Assembly (NCBI GenBank): GCA_012719335.1
Contig: JAAYAO010000065.1
Coordinates: forward strand, 1 to 14,484
DNA from: Propionibacterium sp.
GTDB lineage: Bacteria > Actinomycetota > Actinomycetes > Propionibacteriales > Propionibacteriaceae
DNA length: 14,484 bases
Direction of reading: 5' to 3'
The notes beneath the pieces were generated by a model, which had not been told where the DNA came from, did no database searches, and worked only from the letters and a program-made list of their open reading frames with translations. Every line of letters begins with the position of its first letter. Position 1 is the first letter of the stretch. Made by a program: the position numbers and the translations under genes. This document shows positions 1 to 7,182 of this stretch, piece by piece.

Positions 1-458
1 CCCTGCACCAGCCGGGCGAAGGTACGCGCCTGCACCCGGACGAAATCCGGGCCCAGCTCGGCCACCTGATCGGAGGCCCGGGCGAACAGGAAGTCACCCA
101 CCAGGATCGCCACCGTGTTGTCCCAGCGGGAGTTGGCCGAATCCGCACCGCGGCGGATCTCGGCCTCGTCCATCACGTCGTCGTGGTAGAGGCTGGCCAC
201 GTGGGTCAGCTCCATCACCAGCGCCGCCCGGGCCAGGTCGTCATCGTCGCGGGGGGTGCCCAGCAGTGCCGAGAGCACCACCAACATCGGCCGGAACCGT
301 TTCCCCCCGGCGGCAATGATGTGCTGGGCGGCGCCGGTGACCAGGTCGGTGTCGGCCCGGGCGGCCTGCAGCAGCCGCTCCTCGATGGTGTCGAGCAGTG
401 CGCGGACCCGGCTTTCGAAGGCCGGGTCCACGTCGTGGGTGGGTTCGGGTGCTGTCAC
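1..458 (-). CDS. Polyprenyl diphosphate synthase (trans-isoprenyl synthase family), N-terminal part, cut by window edge
   Basis: The gene encodes a trans-polyprenyl diphosphate synthase, which condenses isopentenyl diphosphate units onto an allylic diphosphate to make a long isoprenoid chain, here most likely the menaquinone side chain. About 152 codons are visible. They show the family's substrate-binding segment GGKRFRP (residues 51-57), the first aspartate-rich Mg-binding motif HDDVMDEA (DDxxD at 93-97), the following RRG (102-104) and the GDFLFARAS helix (121-129). The second aspartate-rich motif lies beyond the edge. The chosen GTG start at 458 is one base after the nuoN stop. No good Shine-Dalgarno precedes it, which suggests translational coupling; GTG at codon 10 is an alternative start. 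Family assignment is firm. Chain length (hepta-, octa- or nonaprenyl) cannot be told from this part. Placement directly behind nuoN suggests joint expression of complex I and of the enzyme that builds its quinone substrate. Confidence 0.93.
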   Translation of the reverse strand, partial: MTAPEPTHDVDPAFESRVRALLDTIEERLLQAARADTDLVTGAAQHIIAAGGKRFRPMLVVLSALLGTPRDDDDLARAALVMELTHVASLYHDDVMDEAEIRRGADSANSRWDNTVAILVGDFLFARASDQVAELGPDFVRVQARTFARLVQ

Positions 459-459
459 G

Positions 460-2070
460 TCAGCCCAGGAACTCCGCCGCCTGCTGTGCCAGATCCATCG
501 CCGGGCCCGGGAAGATACCGAGCAGGACGGTGGCCACCACACCCACCAGCAACACGATCATGGTGCCCACCCCGGGGGTGACCACCTCGGGGCCCTCCAC
601 CGGCTTGCGGAAGTACATCACCACGATCAGGCGCAGGTAGAAGAAGGCCGCGACCAGCGACATCAGCACGCCGATCACCACCAGCCAGGCGAAGCCGCCG
701 CGCACCGCGGAGGCGAACACCATCCACTTGCCCATGAAGCCCGCGGTCAGCGGGATACCGGCGCAGCTCAGCATCATCAGCGCCATCGCGGCCGCCACCA
801 ACGGCGACTTGCGGCTCAGGCCGGACCAACCGTTGATGTCGGTCACCTCACCACTGGCGTCCCGCACCAGGGTGATGATCGCGAACGCGGCCAGCGTGGC
901 GAAGCCGTAGGTGAGCATGTAGAACAGCACCGACGACACGCTGGTCTGCTGCCCCTCGGCCACCCCGGTGGCCGCCTGGGAGACACCCACGATCGCCACC
1001 AGCAGGTAGCCGGCGTGGTTGATGGCCGAGTAGGCCAGCATCCGCTTCACGTCGGTCTGGACGATCGCCAGCACCGCACCGACGGCCATCGTCAGGATTG
1101 CGATCACGGTGAGCAGCAGTTGCCAGTCCCAGCGGGCCGCGCCGAGGGCCACGTAGAAGACCCGCATCATCGCCACCACGGCGGCCAGCTTGGTCAGTAC
1201 GGCCATGAAGCCGGTGACCGGGGTGGGCGCACCGGTGTAGACGTCGGGGGTCCACTGGTGGAAGGGCACCGCGCCGAGCTTGAACAACATGCCCACCGCG
1301 AGCAGGCCCAGGCCGGCGTACAACAGCACCGGGCTGACGCCGGCGATCTGGGTGGCCCACAGGTTGGGGTCCACCCCGGCCGGCGCGACACCGGTGATCG
1401 CGGCGTTGATGCCGGACAGGTTGAACGAGCCGGACACGCCGAACAGCAGGGCGACGCCCATCAGGAAGAAGGCCGACGACAGGGCACCGAGCATGAAGTA
1501 CTTCAGCGCGGCTTCCTGCGACAGCAGCCGGCGACGGCGGGCCAGACCCGACAGCAGGTACAGCGGCAGGGACATGATCTCCAGTGCCACGAACAGCAGC
1601 AGCAGGTTGTTCGCCGAGACGAACAGCATCATGCCGGTCAGCGCGAACAGGGCCAGCGGGTAGACCTCGGTGTGCTCGACCCGGGCCTCGTGGGCCTCGC
1701 GTTCCTGCACCGTTCCGGGCACCGCCGCGGCCTGCGGGGCGAACACGCTGACCCCGCCGTAGAGCCGGCGTTCGGCGAAGGTGAGCAGCGCCAGGGCGCC
1801 GAACAGCAGCAACAGCACCCAGGCGAAGTGGGTGGGCCCGTCGACGCTGATCATGTCCACACCGGCCATCGGGTGCGGTCCGTCGCGCCAGGCCAGCACG
1901 GTCAGCACCAGGGCGGCGGCCAGCGCCGCATAGGTGGTGGCCAGTTGAATGGCGTGGCGCAGGTGCCGCGGTACCAGTGCTTCGATCAACACCTGAACGC
2001 TGGCAACGGCGAAGATGATGATGATCGGGAGCAGCAGGGGCAGAGCCAGATCATTCATGGTGATCGACAT
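460..2070 (-). CDS. nuoN: NADH-quinone oxidoreductase subunit N
   Basis: NuoN is one of the three antiporter-like membrane subunits that pump protons in complex I; it sits next to NuoK in the membrane arm. The 536-residue protein is hydrophobic throughout with about 14 membrane segments. Key charged residues aligned with known E. coli positions are present: E164 in ALEIMSLPLYLL, K264 in LFKLGAVPFHQWTPDVYTG, K294 in the next helix and K448 in MGKWMVF. The VKRMLAYSAINHAGY segment (341-355) is also typical. It is longer than E. coli NuoN (485), partly through a charged loop at about residues 111-136, as in other actinobacterial versions. The ATG at 2070 shares one base with the nuoM stop (TGATG) and has GGAGGG nine bases upstream. 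An in-frame ATG at codon 5 (2058) is a weaker alternative. The stop is one base before the prenyl synthase start. Confidence 0.97.
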   Translation of the reverse strand: MSITMNDLALPLLLPIIIIFAVASVQVLIEALVPRHLRHAIQLATTYAALAAALVLTVLAWRDGPHPMAGVDMISVDGPTHFAWVLLLLFGALALLTFAERRLYGGVSVFAPQAAAVPGTVQEREAHEARVEHTEVYPLALFALTGMMLFVSANNLLLLFVALEIMSLPLYLLSGLARRRRLLSQEAALKYFMLGALSSAFFLMGVALLFGVSGSFNLSGINAAITGVAPAGVDPNLWATQIAGVSPVLLYAGLGLLAVGMLFKLGAVPFHQWTPDVYTGAPTPVTGFMAVLTKLAAVVAMMRVFYVALGAARWDWQLLLTVIAILTMAVGAVLAIVQTDVKRMLAYSAINHAGYLLVAIVGVSQAATGVAEGQQTSVSSVLFYMLTYGFATLAAFAIITLVRDASGEVTDINGWSGLSRKSPLVAAAMALMMLSCAGIPLTAGFMGKWMVFASAVRGGFAWLVVIGVLMSLVAAFFYLRLIVVMYFRKPVEGPEVVTPGVGTMIVLLVGVVATVLLGIFPGPAMDLAQQAAEFLG

Positions 2071-3587
2071 CAGTTGGTTCCCTCCACGATCTGCGGCACG
2101 GGATCAACGACCCCCACCGCCTGCAAGGTGTCCTGCGAGGCCGGGTTGATCACGTCCAACATGGGCTTGGGGAAGAACCCGAGCACCAGGATCAACACGA
2201 TCAGCGGGGCCACCGCGAAACGTTCCCGCGCCGTCAGGTCGGTGACCCTGGCCCGGACGGGCTCGGGTACCGGGCCGGTCATGGTGCGCTTGTACATCAC
2301 CAGGATGTAGGCCGCGGCGAGCACCAGACCCAGGGCGGCTATCGCCCCGTACACCGGGAATCGGCTGAAGGTACCTGCCAGCACCATGAACTCCGAGACG
2401 AAGCTCGACATGCCCGGCAGCGAGATCGTCGACAGGCCACCGACCAGGAAGACCCCGGCCAGCACCGGCGCGACGGTCTGCACGCCACCGAAGGCGGCGA
2501 TCTCGGCGGTACCGCGACGCCGCACCAGGTACCCGGCGACCAGGAACATGATCGCGGTCGAGAAGCCGTGGTTCAGCATGTAGAAGATCGAGCCGCTCAG
2601 CGAGGTGCTGGTGAAGGCCCAGATGCCGAGCACGATGAACCCGAAGTGGCTGACCGAGGTGAACGCGATCAGGCGCATCAGGTTGCGCTGGCCCAGGGCG
2701 GCGATCGCACCCCACAGGATCGAGACCAGGGCGAGCACCATCACCACCGGGGTGGCCCAGGTGCTGGCCTCGGGGAACAGTCCCAGGCAGAACCGGATCA
2801 TGCCGAAGGTGCCGATCTTGTCGAGCACCCCGACCAGCAGGGCGGACGAGCCGGCGTGGCCCTCCTCGGCGGCGTCGGGCAGCCAGGAGTGCACCGGCAC
2901 CATCGGGGCCTTCACCGCGAAGGCGATGAAGAAGCCGACGAACAGCCAGCGGCCGATCGAACCGTCGATGTTCAGGGCGGCGAGTTCGTCCAGCAGGTAG
3001 GTCGGGTTACCGGCCGCCGCCGAGACCGCGTACAGCCCGATCACCGCGGCCAGCATGATCAAACCGCCGGCCAGCGAGAACAGCAGGAACTTCACCGCTG
3101 CCCGGCCGCGACGACCACCCAGCCCCATCCGTCCGATCAGGAAGTACATCGGGATCAGGGTGGCCTCGAAGAAGAGGTAGAACAGCAGCACGTCGGTGGC
3201 GGTGAAGACGAACATCGACAGGCCCTGCAGCAGCAGCACCAGGCCGAAGTAGGACGCGGAGCTGCCGCGTCCGGTCACCTCGGCGTCGTCCCAACCCGCG
3301 ATCATCACGAAGGGCACCAGCAGGGCGGTGAGCAGCACCAGGGTCAACCCGAGCCCGTCCAGGCCGAGGGAGTACCAGGCGCCGATCGCCGGGATCCAGC
3401 TCACCTGTTCGGTGAACTGCATGCCGCCGTCGAACTGGAACTGCACCAGCAGGGCGATCGCGATGGCGGCGGTGATCACCGCGAAGGCGAGCCCCACCAG
3501 ACGGGCGGTGTTGCCCTTGATGAAGACCAGCAGCAGGGCACCGATCAGTGGCACCACGCCCAGGATGGTCAGCCAGGGGATAGTCAT
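2070..3587 (-). CDS. nuoM: NADH-quinone oxidoreductase subunit M
   Basis: NuoM is the middle antiporter-like proton-pumping subunit of the complex I membrane arm. The 505-residue protein matches the usual length (E. coli 509). Residues needed for proton transfer are in place: E141 in LFFEATLIPMYFLIGR, K226 in FAVKAPMVPVHSWLPD, K257 in VGVLDKIGTFGMIRF and E399 in SSFVSEFMVLAG. The loop after WLPD reads AAEEGHAGSS where most homologues have a proline-containing EAPT or EATP element; this is a local oddity, not a defect. The ATG at 3587 is backed by an excellent GGAGG seven bases upstream. This is the only gene after nuoC in the window preceded by a real spacer (14 bases after nuoL), so it may initiate independently. 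Its stop overlaps the nuoN start by one base. Confidence 0.97.
   Translation of the reverse strand: MTIPWLTILGVVPLIGALLLVFIKGNTARLVGLAFAVITAAIAIALLVQFQFDGGMQFTEQVSWIPAIGAWYSLGLDGLGLTLVLLTALLVPFVMIAGWDDAEVTGRGSSASYFGLVLLLQGLSMFVFTATDVLLFYLFFEATLIPMYFLIGRMGLGGRRGRAAVKFLLFSLAGGLIMLAAVIGLYAVSAAAGNPTYLLDELAALNIDGSIGRWLFVGFFIAFAVKAPMVPVHSWLPDAAEEGHAGSSALLVGVLDKIGTFGMIRFCLGLFPEASTWATPVVMVLALVSILWGAIAALGQRNLMRLIAFTSVSHFGFIVLGIWAFTSTSLSGSIFYMLNHGFSTAIMFLVAGYLVRRRGTAEIAAFGGVQTVAPVLAGVFLVGGLSTISLPGMSSFVSEFMVLAGTFSRFPVYGAIAALGLVLAAAYILVMYKRTMTGPVPEPVRARVTDLTARERFAVAPLIVLILVLGFFPKPMLDVINPASQDTLQAVGVVDPVPQIVEGTN
2080..2085 (-). promoter_or_regulatory. Ribosome binding site of nuoN
   Basis: GGAGGG lies nine bases before the ATG at 2070, inside the end of nuoM. 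It favours this ATG over the in-frame ATG twelve bases further on. Confidence 0.75.
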
Positions 3588-3594
3588 GTCCTCT

Positions 3595-3599
3595 CCTCC
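3595..3599 (-). promoter_or_regulatory. Ribosome binding site of nuoM
   Basis: GGAGG, in a longer GGGAGGAGAG context, lies seven bases before the nuoM ATG. It sits in the 14-base nuoL-nuoM spacer, the only real intergenic spacer in the window, and fixes the nuoM start. Confidence 0.85.
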
Positions 3600-3601
3600 C
3601 C

Positions 3602-5521
3602 TCAGGCCAACTGGCCCAGGAACAGCACGGCCGCGACGAGGATGACACCAGCCACCATCATCAAGCCGTACGAACGGATGTAACCGGTCTGCAATCGGCG
3701 CAACCGGCCGCCCATCGCCGACACCAGGGTGCCGGTGCCGTCGGCACCCTTACCGAGCGCGACATCGTCCAGCCAGGTCACCACCCGGGTCAGGCCCAGG
3801 AAGGGGCCGACCACGAAGCCGTTGTTGATCGCATCGCCGTACAGGTCGTTGCGACCGGCCAGCGACAGCGGGTTGCGGGTGGCGGGCAGTTCCTTCGACG
3901 GGTTGCGGAACATCAGCACCGCGATCACGATGCCGACCGCGACCACCGCCAGGGTGATCAGCGCGACGGCGTTGGTTTCGAACACCGGGTAGGCGTGGTC
4001 GGGCGCGTGGGCACCGACCGCCGGGGCGAGCCAGCCACCGATCCAGTTGTTCATCACCAGACCCAGCCCGATCGACGGGATCGCCAGCAGGATCAACGGC
4101 AGGGTCATCACCAGCGGCGACTCGTGCGGTTCGACCCCCTCGTTCCAGCGCTTCTTGCCGAAGAAGGTCATCAGCATCAGGCGGGTCATGTAGAAGGCGG
4201 TCACGCCGGCGCCCACGATCGCGGCGACGCCGATGATCGTGTTGTGTTCGAAGGCGGCCACGATGATGTGGTCCTTCGAGTAGTAGCCGGAGAAGAACGG
4301 GAAGCCGATGATCGCCAGGAAGCCCATCGCGAAGGTGGCGAAGGTGATCTTCATGTACTTGCCCAGGGCGCCGTAGTTGCGCATGTTCACGTCGTCGTGC
4401 ATGCCGTGCATCACCGAGCCGGCCCCGAGGAACATGTTGGCCTTGAAGAAGCCGTGGGTGATCAGGTGGAAGATCGCGTAGGCGTAGCCGACCGGGCCGA
4501 TACCGGCGGCCAGCATCATGTAGCCGATCTGCGACATGGTCGAACCGGCCAGCACCTTCTTGATGTCGTCCTTGGAGGTACCGATCCAGGCACCGACCAG
4601 CAGGGTCACCGTGCCGATGATCACCACCACGGTGGACGCGGCCGGGGTCTGGGCGAAGATTGCGTGCGAGCGCACCACCAGGTAGACACCGGCGGTCACC
4701 ATCGTCGCGGCGTGGATCCGCGCCGACACCGGGGTCGGGCCCTCCATCGCGTCCAGCAGCCAGGCCTGCAGCGGCACCTGGGCCGACTTGGCGCAGGCAC
4801 CGAGCAGCAGCAGCAGGCCGAGCACGGTGGCGGTGGTCGCGCCGAGCTGACCGGCACCGGAGTTGACCGTCTCGAAGGCGGTCGACCCGAAGGTGGCGAA
4901 CATCAGCCCCAGGGCGATCACCATGCCGACGTCACCGACGCGGTTCATGATGAACGCCTTGTTGGCCGCGGCGGCCGCCGACGGACGGTGCTGCCAGAAG
5001 CCGATCAGCAGGTACGAGGCCAGGCCCACGCCCTCCCAGCCGAGGAAGAGCAGCAGGTAGTTGTCGGCCATCACCAGAATCAGCATCGCGGCGATGAACA
5101 GGTTCAGGAAGGCGAAGAACCGACGACGACGGTCGTCATGGGCCATGTAGCCGATCGAGTAGATGTGGATCAGCGATCCGACGATCGTGATCAGCATCAT
5201 GAACAGGATCGACAGCGGGTCGATCAACAGGGCGAATTGGGCCTGCCAGGCTCCGGTGTTGATCCATTCCCAGACCGGCACGGAGACCGCGCGCTGCGAC
5301 TCCTCCATGCCGAGCAGTTGGACGAACAGCAGCACCGAGAGCACCGCCGAGGCCAGCGCCGCGAGGGTACCCAGCAGGTGGCCCCACGCATCGGTCACCT
5401 TGCCGGCGACCAGCAGGAAGGCCGCCGAGATGGCCGGGATGGCGATCACCAGCCAGGCCAGGGAGAACAGCCCCGTGGCTTCCACGGGCGCCAGGGTTTC
5501 GAGCACAGTCACCTCAAGCAC
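3602..5521 (-). CDS. nuoL: NADH-quinone oxidoreductase subunit L
   Basis: NuoL is the distal antiporter-like proton-pumping subunit; its long C-terminal lateral helix braces the membrane arm. The 639-residue length is close to E. coli (613). Visible are E163 in GWEGVGLASYLLIGFW, K245 in AKSAQVPLQAWLLDAMEGPTP, the GPTPVSARIHAATMVTAGVY stretch (261-280), DDIKKVLAGSTMSQIGYMM (318-336), H352/H356/K360 in FHLITHGFFKANMF, and K416-D417 in YYSKD. The residue two before H270 is arginine (R268), where a hydrophobic residue is normal. The start is uncertain. GTG at 5521 lies one base after the nuoK stop. In-frame GTG codons at 5512 and 5506 have GAGG elements better placed upstream, so the true N-terminus may be 3-5 residues shorter. 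The charged C-terminal third (about 500-620) precedes a final membrane helix. Confidence 0.96.
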   Translation of the reverse strand: MLEVTVLETLAPVEATGLFSLAWLVIAIPAISAAFLLVAGKVTDAWGHLLGTLAALASAVLSVLLFVQLLGMEESQRAVSVPVWEWINTGAWQAQFALLIDPLSILFMMLITIVGSLIHIYSIGYMAHDDRRRRFFAFLNLFIAAMLILVMADNYLLLFLGWEGVGLASYLLIGFWQHRPSAAAAANKAFIMNRVGDVGMVIALGLMFATFGSTAFETVNSGAGQLGATTATVLGLLLLLGACAKSAQVPLQAWLLDAMEGPTPVSARIHAATMVTAGVYLVVRSHAIFAQTPAASTVVVIIGTVTLLVGAWIGTSKDDIKKVLAGSTMSQIGYMMLAAGIGPVGYAYAIFHLITHGFFKANMFLGAGSVMHGMHDDVNMRNYGALGKYMKITFATFAMGFLAIIGFPFFSGYYSKDHIIVAAFEHNTIIGVAAIVGAGVTAFYMTRLMLMTFFGKKRWNEGVEPHESPLVMTLPLILLAIPSIGLGLVMNNWIGGWLAPAVGAHAPDHAYPVFETNAVALITLAVVAVGIVIAVLMFRNPSKELPATRNPLSLAGRNDLYGDAINNGFVVGPFLGLTRVVTWLDDVALGKGADGTGTLVSAMGGRLRRLQTGYIRSYGLMMVAGVILVAAVLFLGQLA

Positions 5522-5522
5522 C

Positions 5523-5822
5523 TCAGAACTTCAACAGGTTCACGTCGTCGACCGAGGCCGAACGTCTGGTTCGGAAAATGGCGACGATGATCGCCAGGCC
5601 GACCACCACTTCACAGGCGGCCACCACCATCACGAACAGCGCACCGACCTGACCGTCGAGGATGCCGTAGTACTTCGAGAACGTGACCAACACGAGGTTG
5701 CACGCGTTCAGCATCAACTCGACGCTCATGAAGGCGATGATCGCGTTGCGGCGCACCATGAAACCGAAGGCACCGATCGCGAACAGCAGCCCGGCGAGCA
5801 CCAGGTAGTAATTCGGGTTCAT
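5523..5822 (-). CDS. nuoK: NADH-quinone oxidoreductase subunit K
   Basis: NuoK is a small three-helix membrane subunit that links the quinone-site module to the antiporter-like pumps. At 99 residues it has the standard family length. The two buried glutamates essential for proton transfer are present: E35 in [13 protein letters not shown] and E71 in [13 protein letters not shown], corresponding to E36 and E72 of E. coli. The short soluble tail (about 83-99) ends in NLLKF. The ATG at 5822 overlaps the nuoJ stop in an ATGA, and GAGGAT lies eight bases upstream within the nuoJ coding sequence. The stop is one base before the upstream-most nuoL start. Nothing unusual is seen. Confidence 0.98.
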   Translation of the reverse strand: MNPNYYLVLAGLLFAIGAFGFMVRRNAIIAFMSVELMLNACNLVLVTFSKYYGILDGQVGALFVMVVAACEVVVGLAIIVAIFRTRRSASVDDVNLLKF

Positions 5823-6619
5823 TCGTCGTCATCCTCACCATCGGTGATCGCCGCCAGCGTCCGCGGGGTGGCAGCGGCGAGCTGTTCCCCGTCGAGCATG
5901 ACGCCCCGGTCACGCAGGGTTTCCGACACCGACAGCTCCGAGATCGTGCCGTCGGGCAGCAGGGCCGGGGCATCGATGCCGTTGTGCCGGGCGAAGATAC
6001 CGGGGTTCGGGCGGCCACCGGGGTGGACGCCGTCGGTGGCGTAGGCCTGCATCCGGGCCGCGGCCAGGTCCTTCTGGGTCATCTTCGGCTTCAGGCGTTC
6101 GCGGTGGGCCAGCACCATCGCACCGACGGTGGCGATGATCAGCAACGCGGCGGTGGCCTGGAAGACCACCACGTAGTCGTTGAACAGCAGGGCCGCCAGA
6201 CCGCGCGGGTTGTTGGTGTGGGCGGCGTTGGCGCCGTCGGCCAGCACCTGCGCCTCACCGGTGACCGCGTTGCCGACCGTGGCGATCAGCAGGGCGGCCA
6301 TCGCCAGGGCGGCGATCACGGCGAGCACCCGCTGGCCGCGGATCGTCTCGATGAACGAGTCGGTGGAGTCGACGCCGACCATCATCACCACGAACAGGAA
6401 CAACATCATGATCGCGCCGGTGTAGACGATGATCTGCACCACGAACAGGAAGGGGGCTTCCTGGACGGCGTACAGCACGCCGAGCGAAATCATGATGCCG
6501 GCCATGCACAGGGCCGAATGCACCGGCTTGCGCAGGCTGACCAGGCCGATGCCCAGCAGCACCATCACGGGGGCCAGGATCCAGAACGCCACCTGGGAGG
6601 CGGTGACCATGGCGATCAT
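5819..6619 (-). CDS. nuoJ: NADH-quinone oxidoreductase subunit J
   Basis: NuoJ is a five-helix membrane subunit between NuoH and NuoK. Its third helix is known to switch conformation during coupling. The 266-residue protein has the hallmark helix [20 protein letters not shown] (61-80), with the conserved tyrosine (Y66). The last membrane helix ends near residue 172. A soluble tail of about 95 residues follows, rich in charged residues and ending in GEDDDE. E. coli NuoJ is only 184 residues; long tails are seen in actinobacterial NuoJ and their role is not known to me. The reading frame stays open upstream, but the ATG at 6619 is chosen because it forms an ATGA overlap with the nuoI stop, has AAAGGA six bases upstream, and the homologous protein begins there. 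A second ATG at codon 4 is possible. Confidence 0.96.
   Translation of the reverse strand: MIAMVTASQVAFWILAPVMVLLGIGLVSLRKPVHSALCMAGIMISLGVLYAVQEAPFLFVVQIIVYTGAIMMLFLFVVMMVGVDSTDSFIETIRGQRVLAVIAALAMAALLIATVGNAVTGEAQVLADGANAAHTNNPRGLAALLFNDYVVVFQATAALLIIATVGAMVLAHRERLKPKMTQKDLAAARMQAYATDGVHPGGRPNPGIFARHNGIDAPALLPDGTISELSVSETLRDRGVMLDGEQLAAATPRTLAAITDGEDDDE
5831..5836 (-). promoter_or_regulatory. Ribosome binding site of nuoK
   Basis: GAGGAT lies eight bases before the nuoK ATG at 5822, in the codons for the acidic C-terminus of NuoJ. It supports the ATGA-overlap start. Confidence 0.65.
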
Positions 6620-7182
6620 CGGTGGTCCTTTCGCTCCGCGCCACCGGCGGGGGCGGCGCGGTTGTCGGGTTCGCCGTCGGCGGGCAGACCGAGGAAGTAC
6701 TCCTGCTCGGTGTCGCCGAGGCGGCGCGGGTGCGGCGGCTGCTCCATGCCGGGCAGCAGCGGGGCCAGCAGATCCTGCTTCTCGTAGATCAGCTTCTCCC
6801 GGGAGGTGTCGGCCAGTTCGAACAGGTTCGTCATGGTCAACGCCCGGGTCGGGCAGGCCTCGATGCACAACCCGCACAGGATGCAGCGCAGGTAGTTGAT
6901 CTGGTAGACGCGGCCGTACCGCTCACCCGGGGAGTAGCGATCCTCCTCGGTGTTCTCCGCGCCCTCGACGTAGATCGCGTCGGCCGGGCAGGCCCACGCA
7001 CACAGCTCGCAGCCGACGCACTTCTCCAGACCGTCGGGCCAGCGGTTGAGCTGGTGCCGGCCGTGGAACCGCGGCTGGATCTGTGCGGGCTTGCCCTTCT
7101 CGGGGTAGCCCTTGGTGAAGGTCTTGCGGAACATCGTGGCGAAGGTCACCCCGAAGCCCGCAACCGGATCCCAGAATCCCAT
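6616..7182 (-). CDS. nuoI: NADH-quinone oxidoreductase subunit I (2x[4Fe-4S] ferredoxin-like)
   Basis: NuoI carries clusters N6a and N6b, which pass electrons from NuoG toward N2 and the quinone site. The 188-residue protein contains two complete [4Fe-4S] motifs: C55, C58, C61 and C65 in [12 protein letters not shown], and C100, C103, C106 and C110 in [12 protein letters not shown]. Following the usual ferredoxin pattern, the fourth cysteine of each motif would ligate the other cluster. The N-terminus (about 1-30) is the amphipathic segment that rests on the membrane next to NuoH. The C-terminal 40 residues are proline- and charge-rich and poorly conserved. The ATG at 7182 shares one base with the nuoH stop (TGATG). 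A GAGGGG tract lies 11 bases upstream, rather far, so initiation probably relies on coupling to nuoH. Confidence 0.98.
   Translation of the reverse strand: MGFWDPVAGFGVTFATMFRKTFTKGYPEKGKPAQIQPRFHGRHQLNRWPDGLEKCVGCELCAWACPADAIYVEGAENTEEDRYSPGERYGRVYQINYLRCILCGLCIEACPTRALTMTNLFELADTSREKLIYEKQDLLAPLLPGMEQPPHPRRLGDTEQEYFLGLPADGEPDNRAAPAGGAERKDHR
6626..6631 (-). promoter_or_regulatory. Ribosome binding site of nuoJ
   Basis: AAAGGA lies six bases before the ATG at 6619, inside the end of nuoI. With the ATGA overlap it decides the start in a frame that is open much further upstream. Confidence 0.75.

Noticed and set aside
3588..3601. The 14-base nuoL-nuoM spacer as a promoter or terminator
   Set aside because: It is too short for either and is largely occupied by the nuoM ribosome binding site.
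6620..6877. Upstream extension of the nuoJ frame
   Set aside because: It overlaps the conserved nuoI sequence in another frame and reads as Arg/Pro-rich noise. The ATGA overlap and AAAGGA place the start at 6619.
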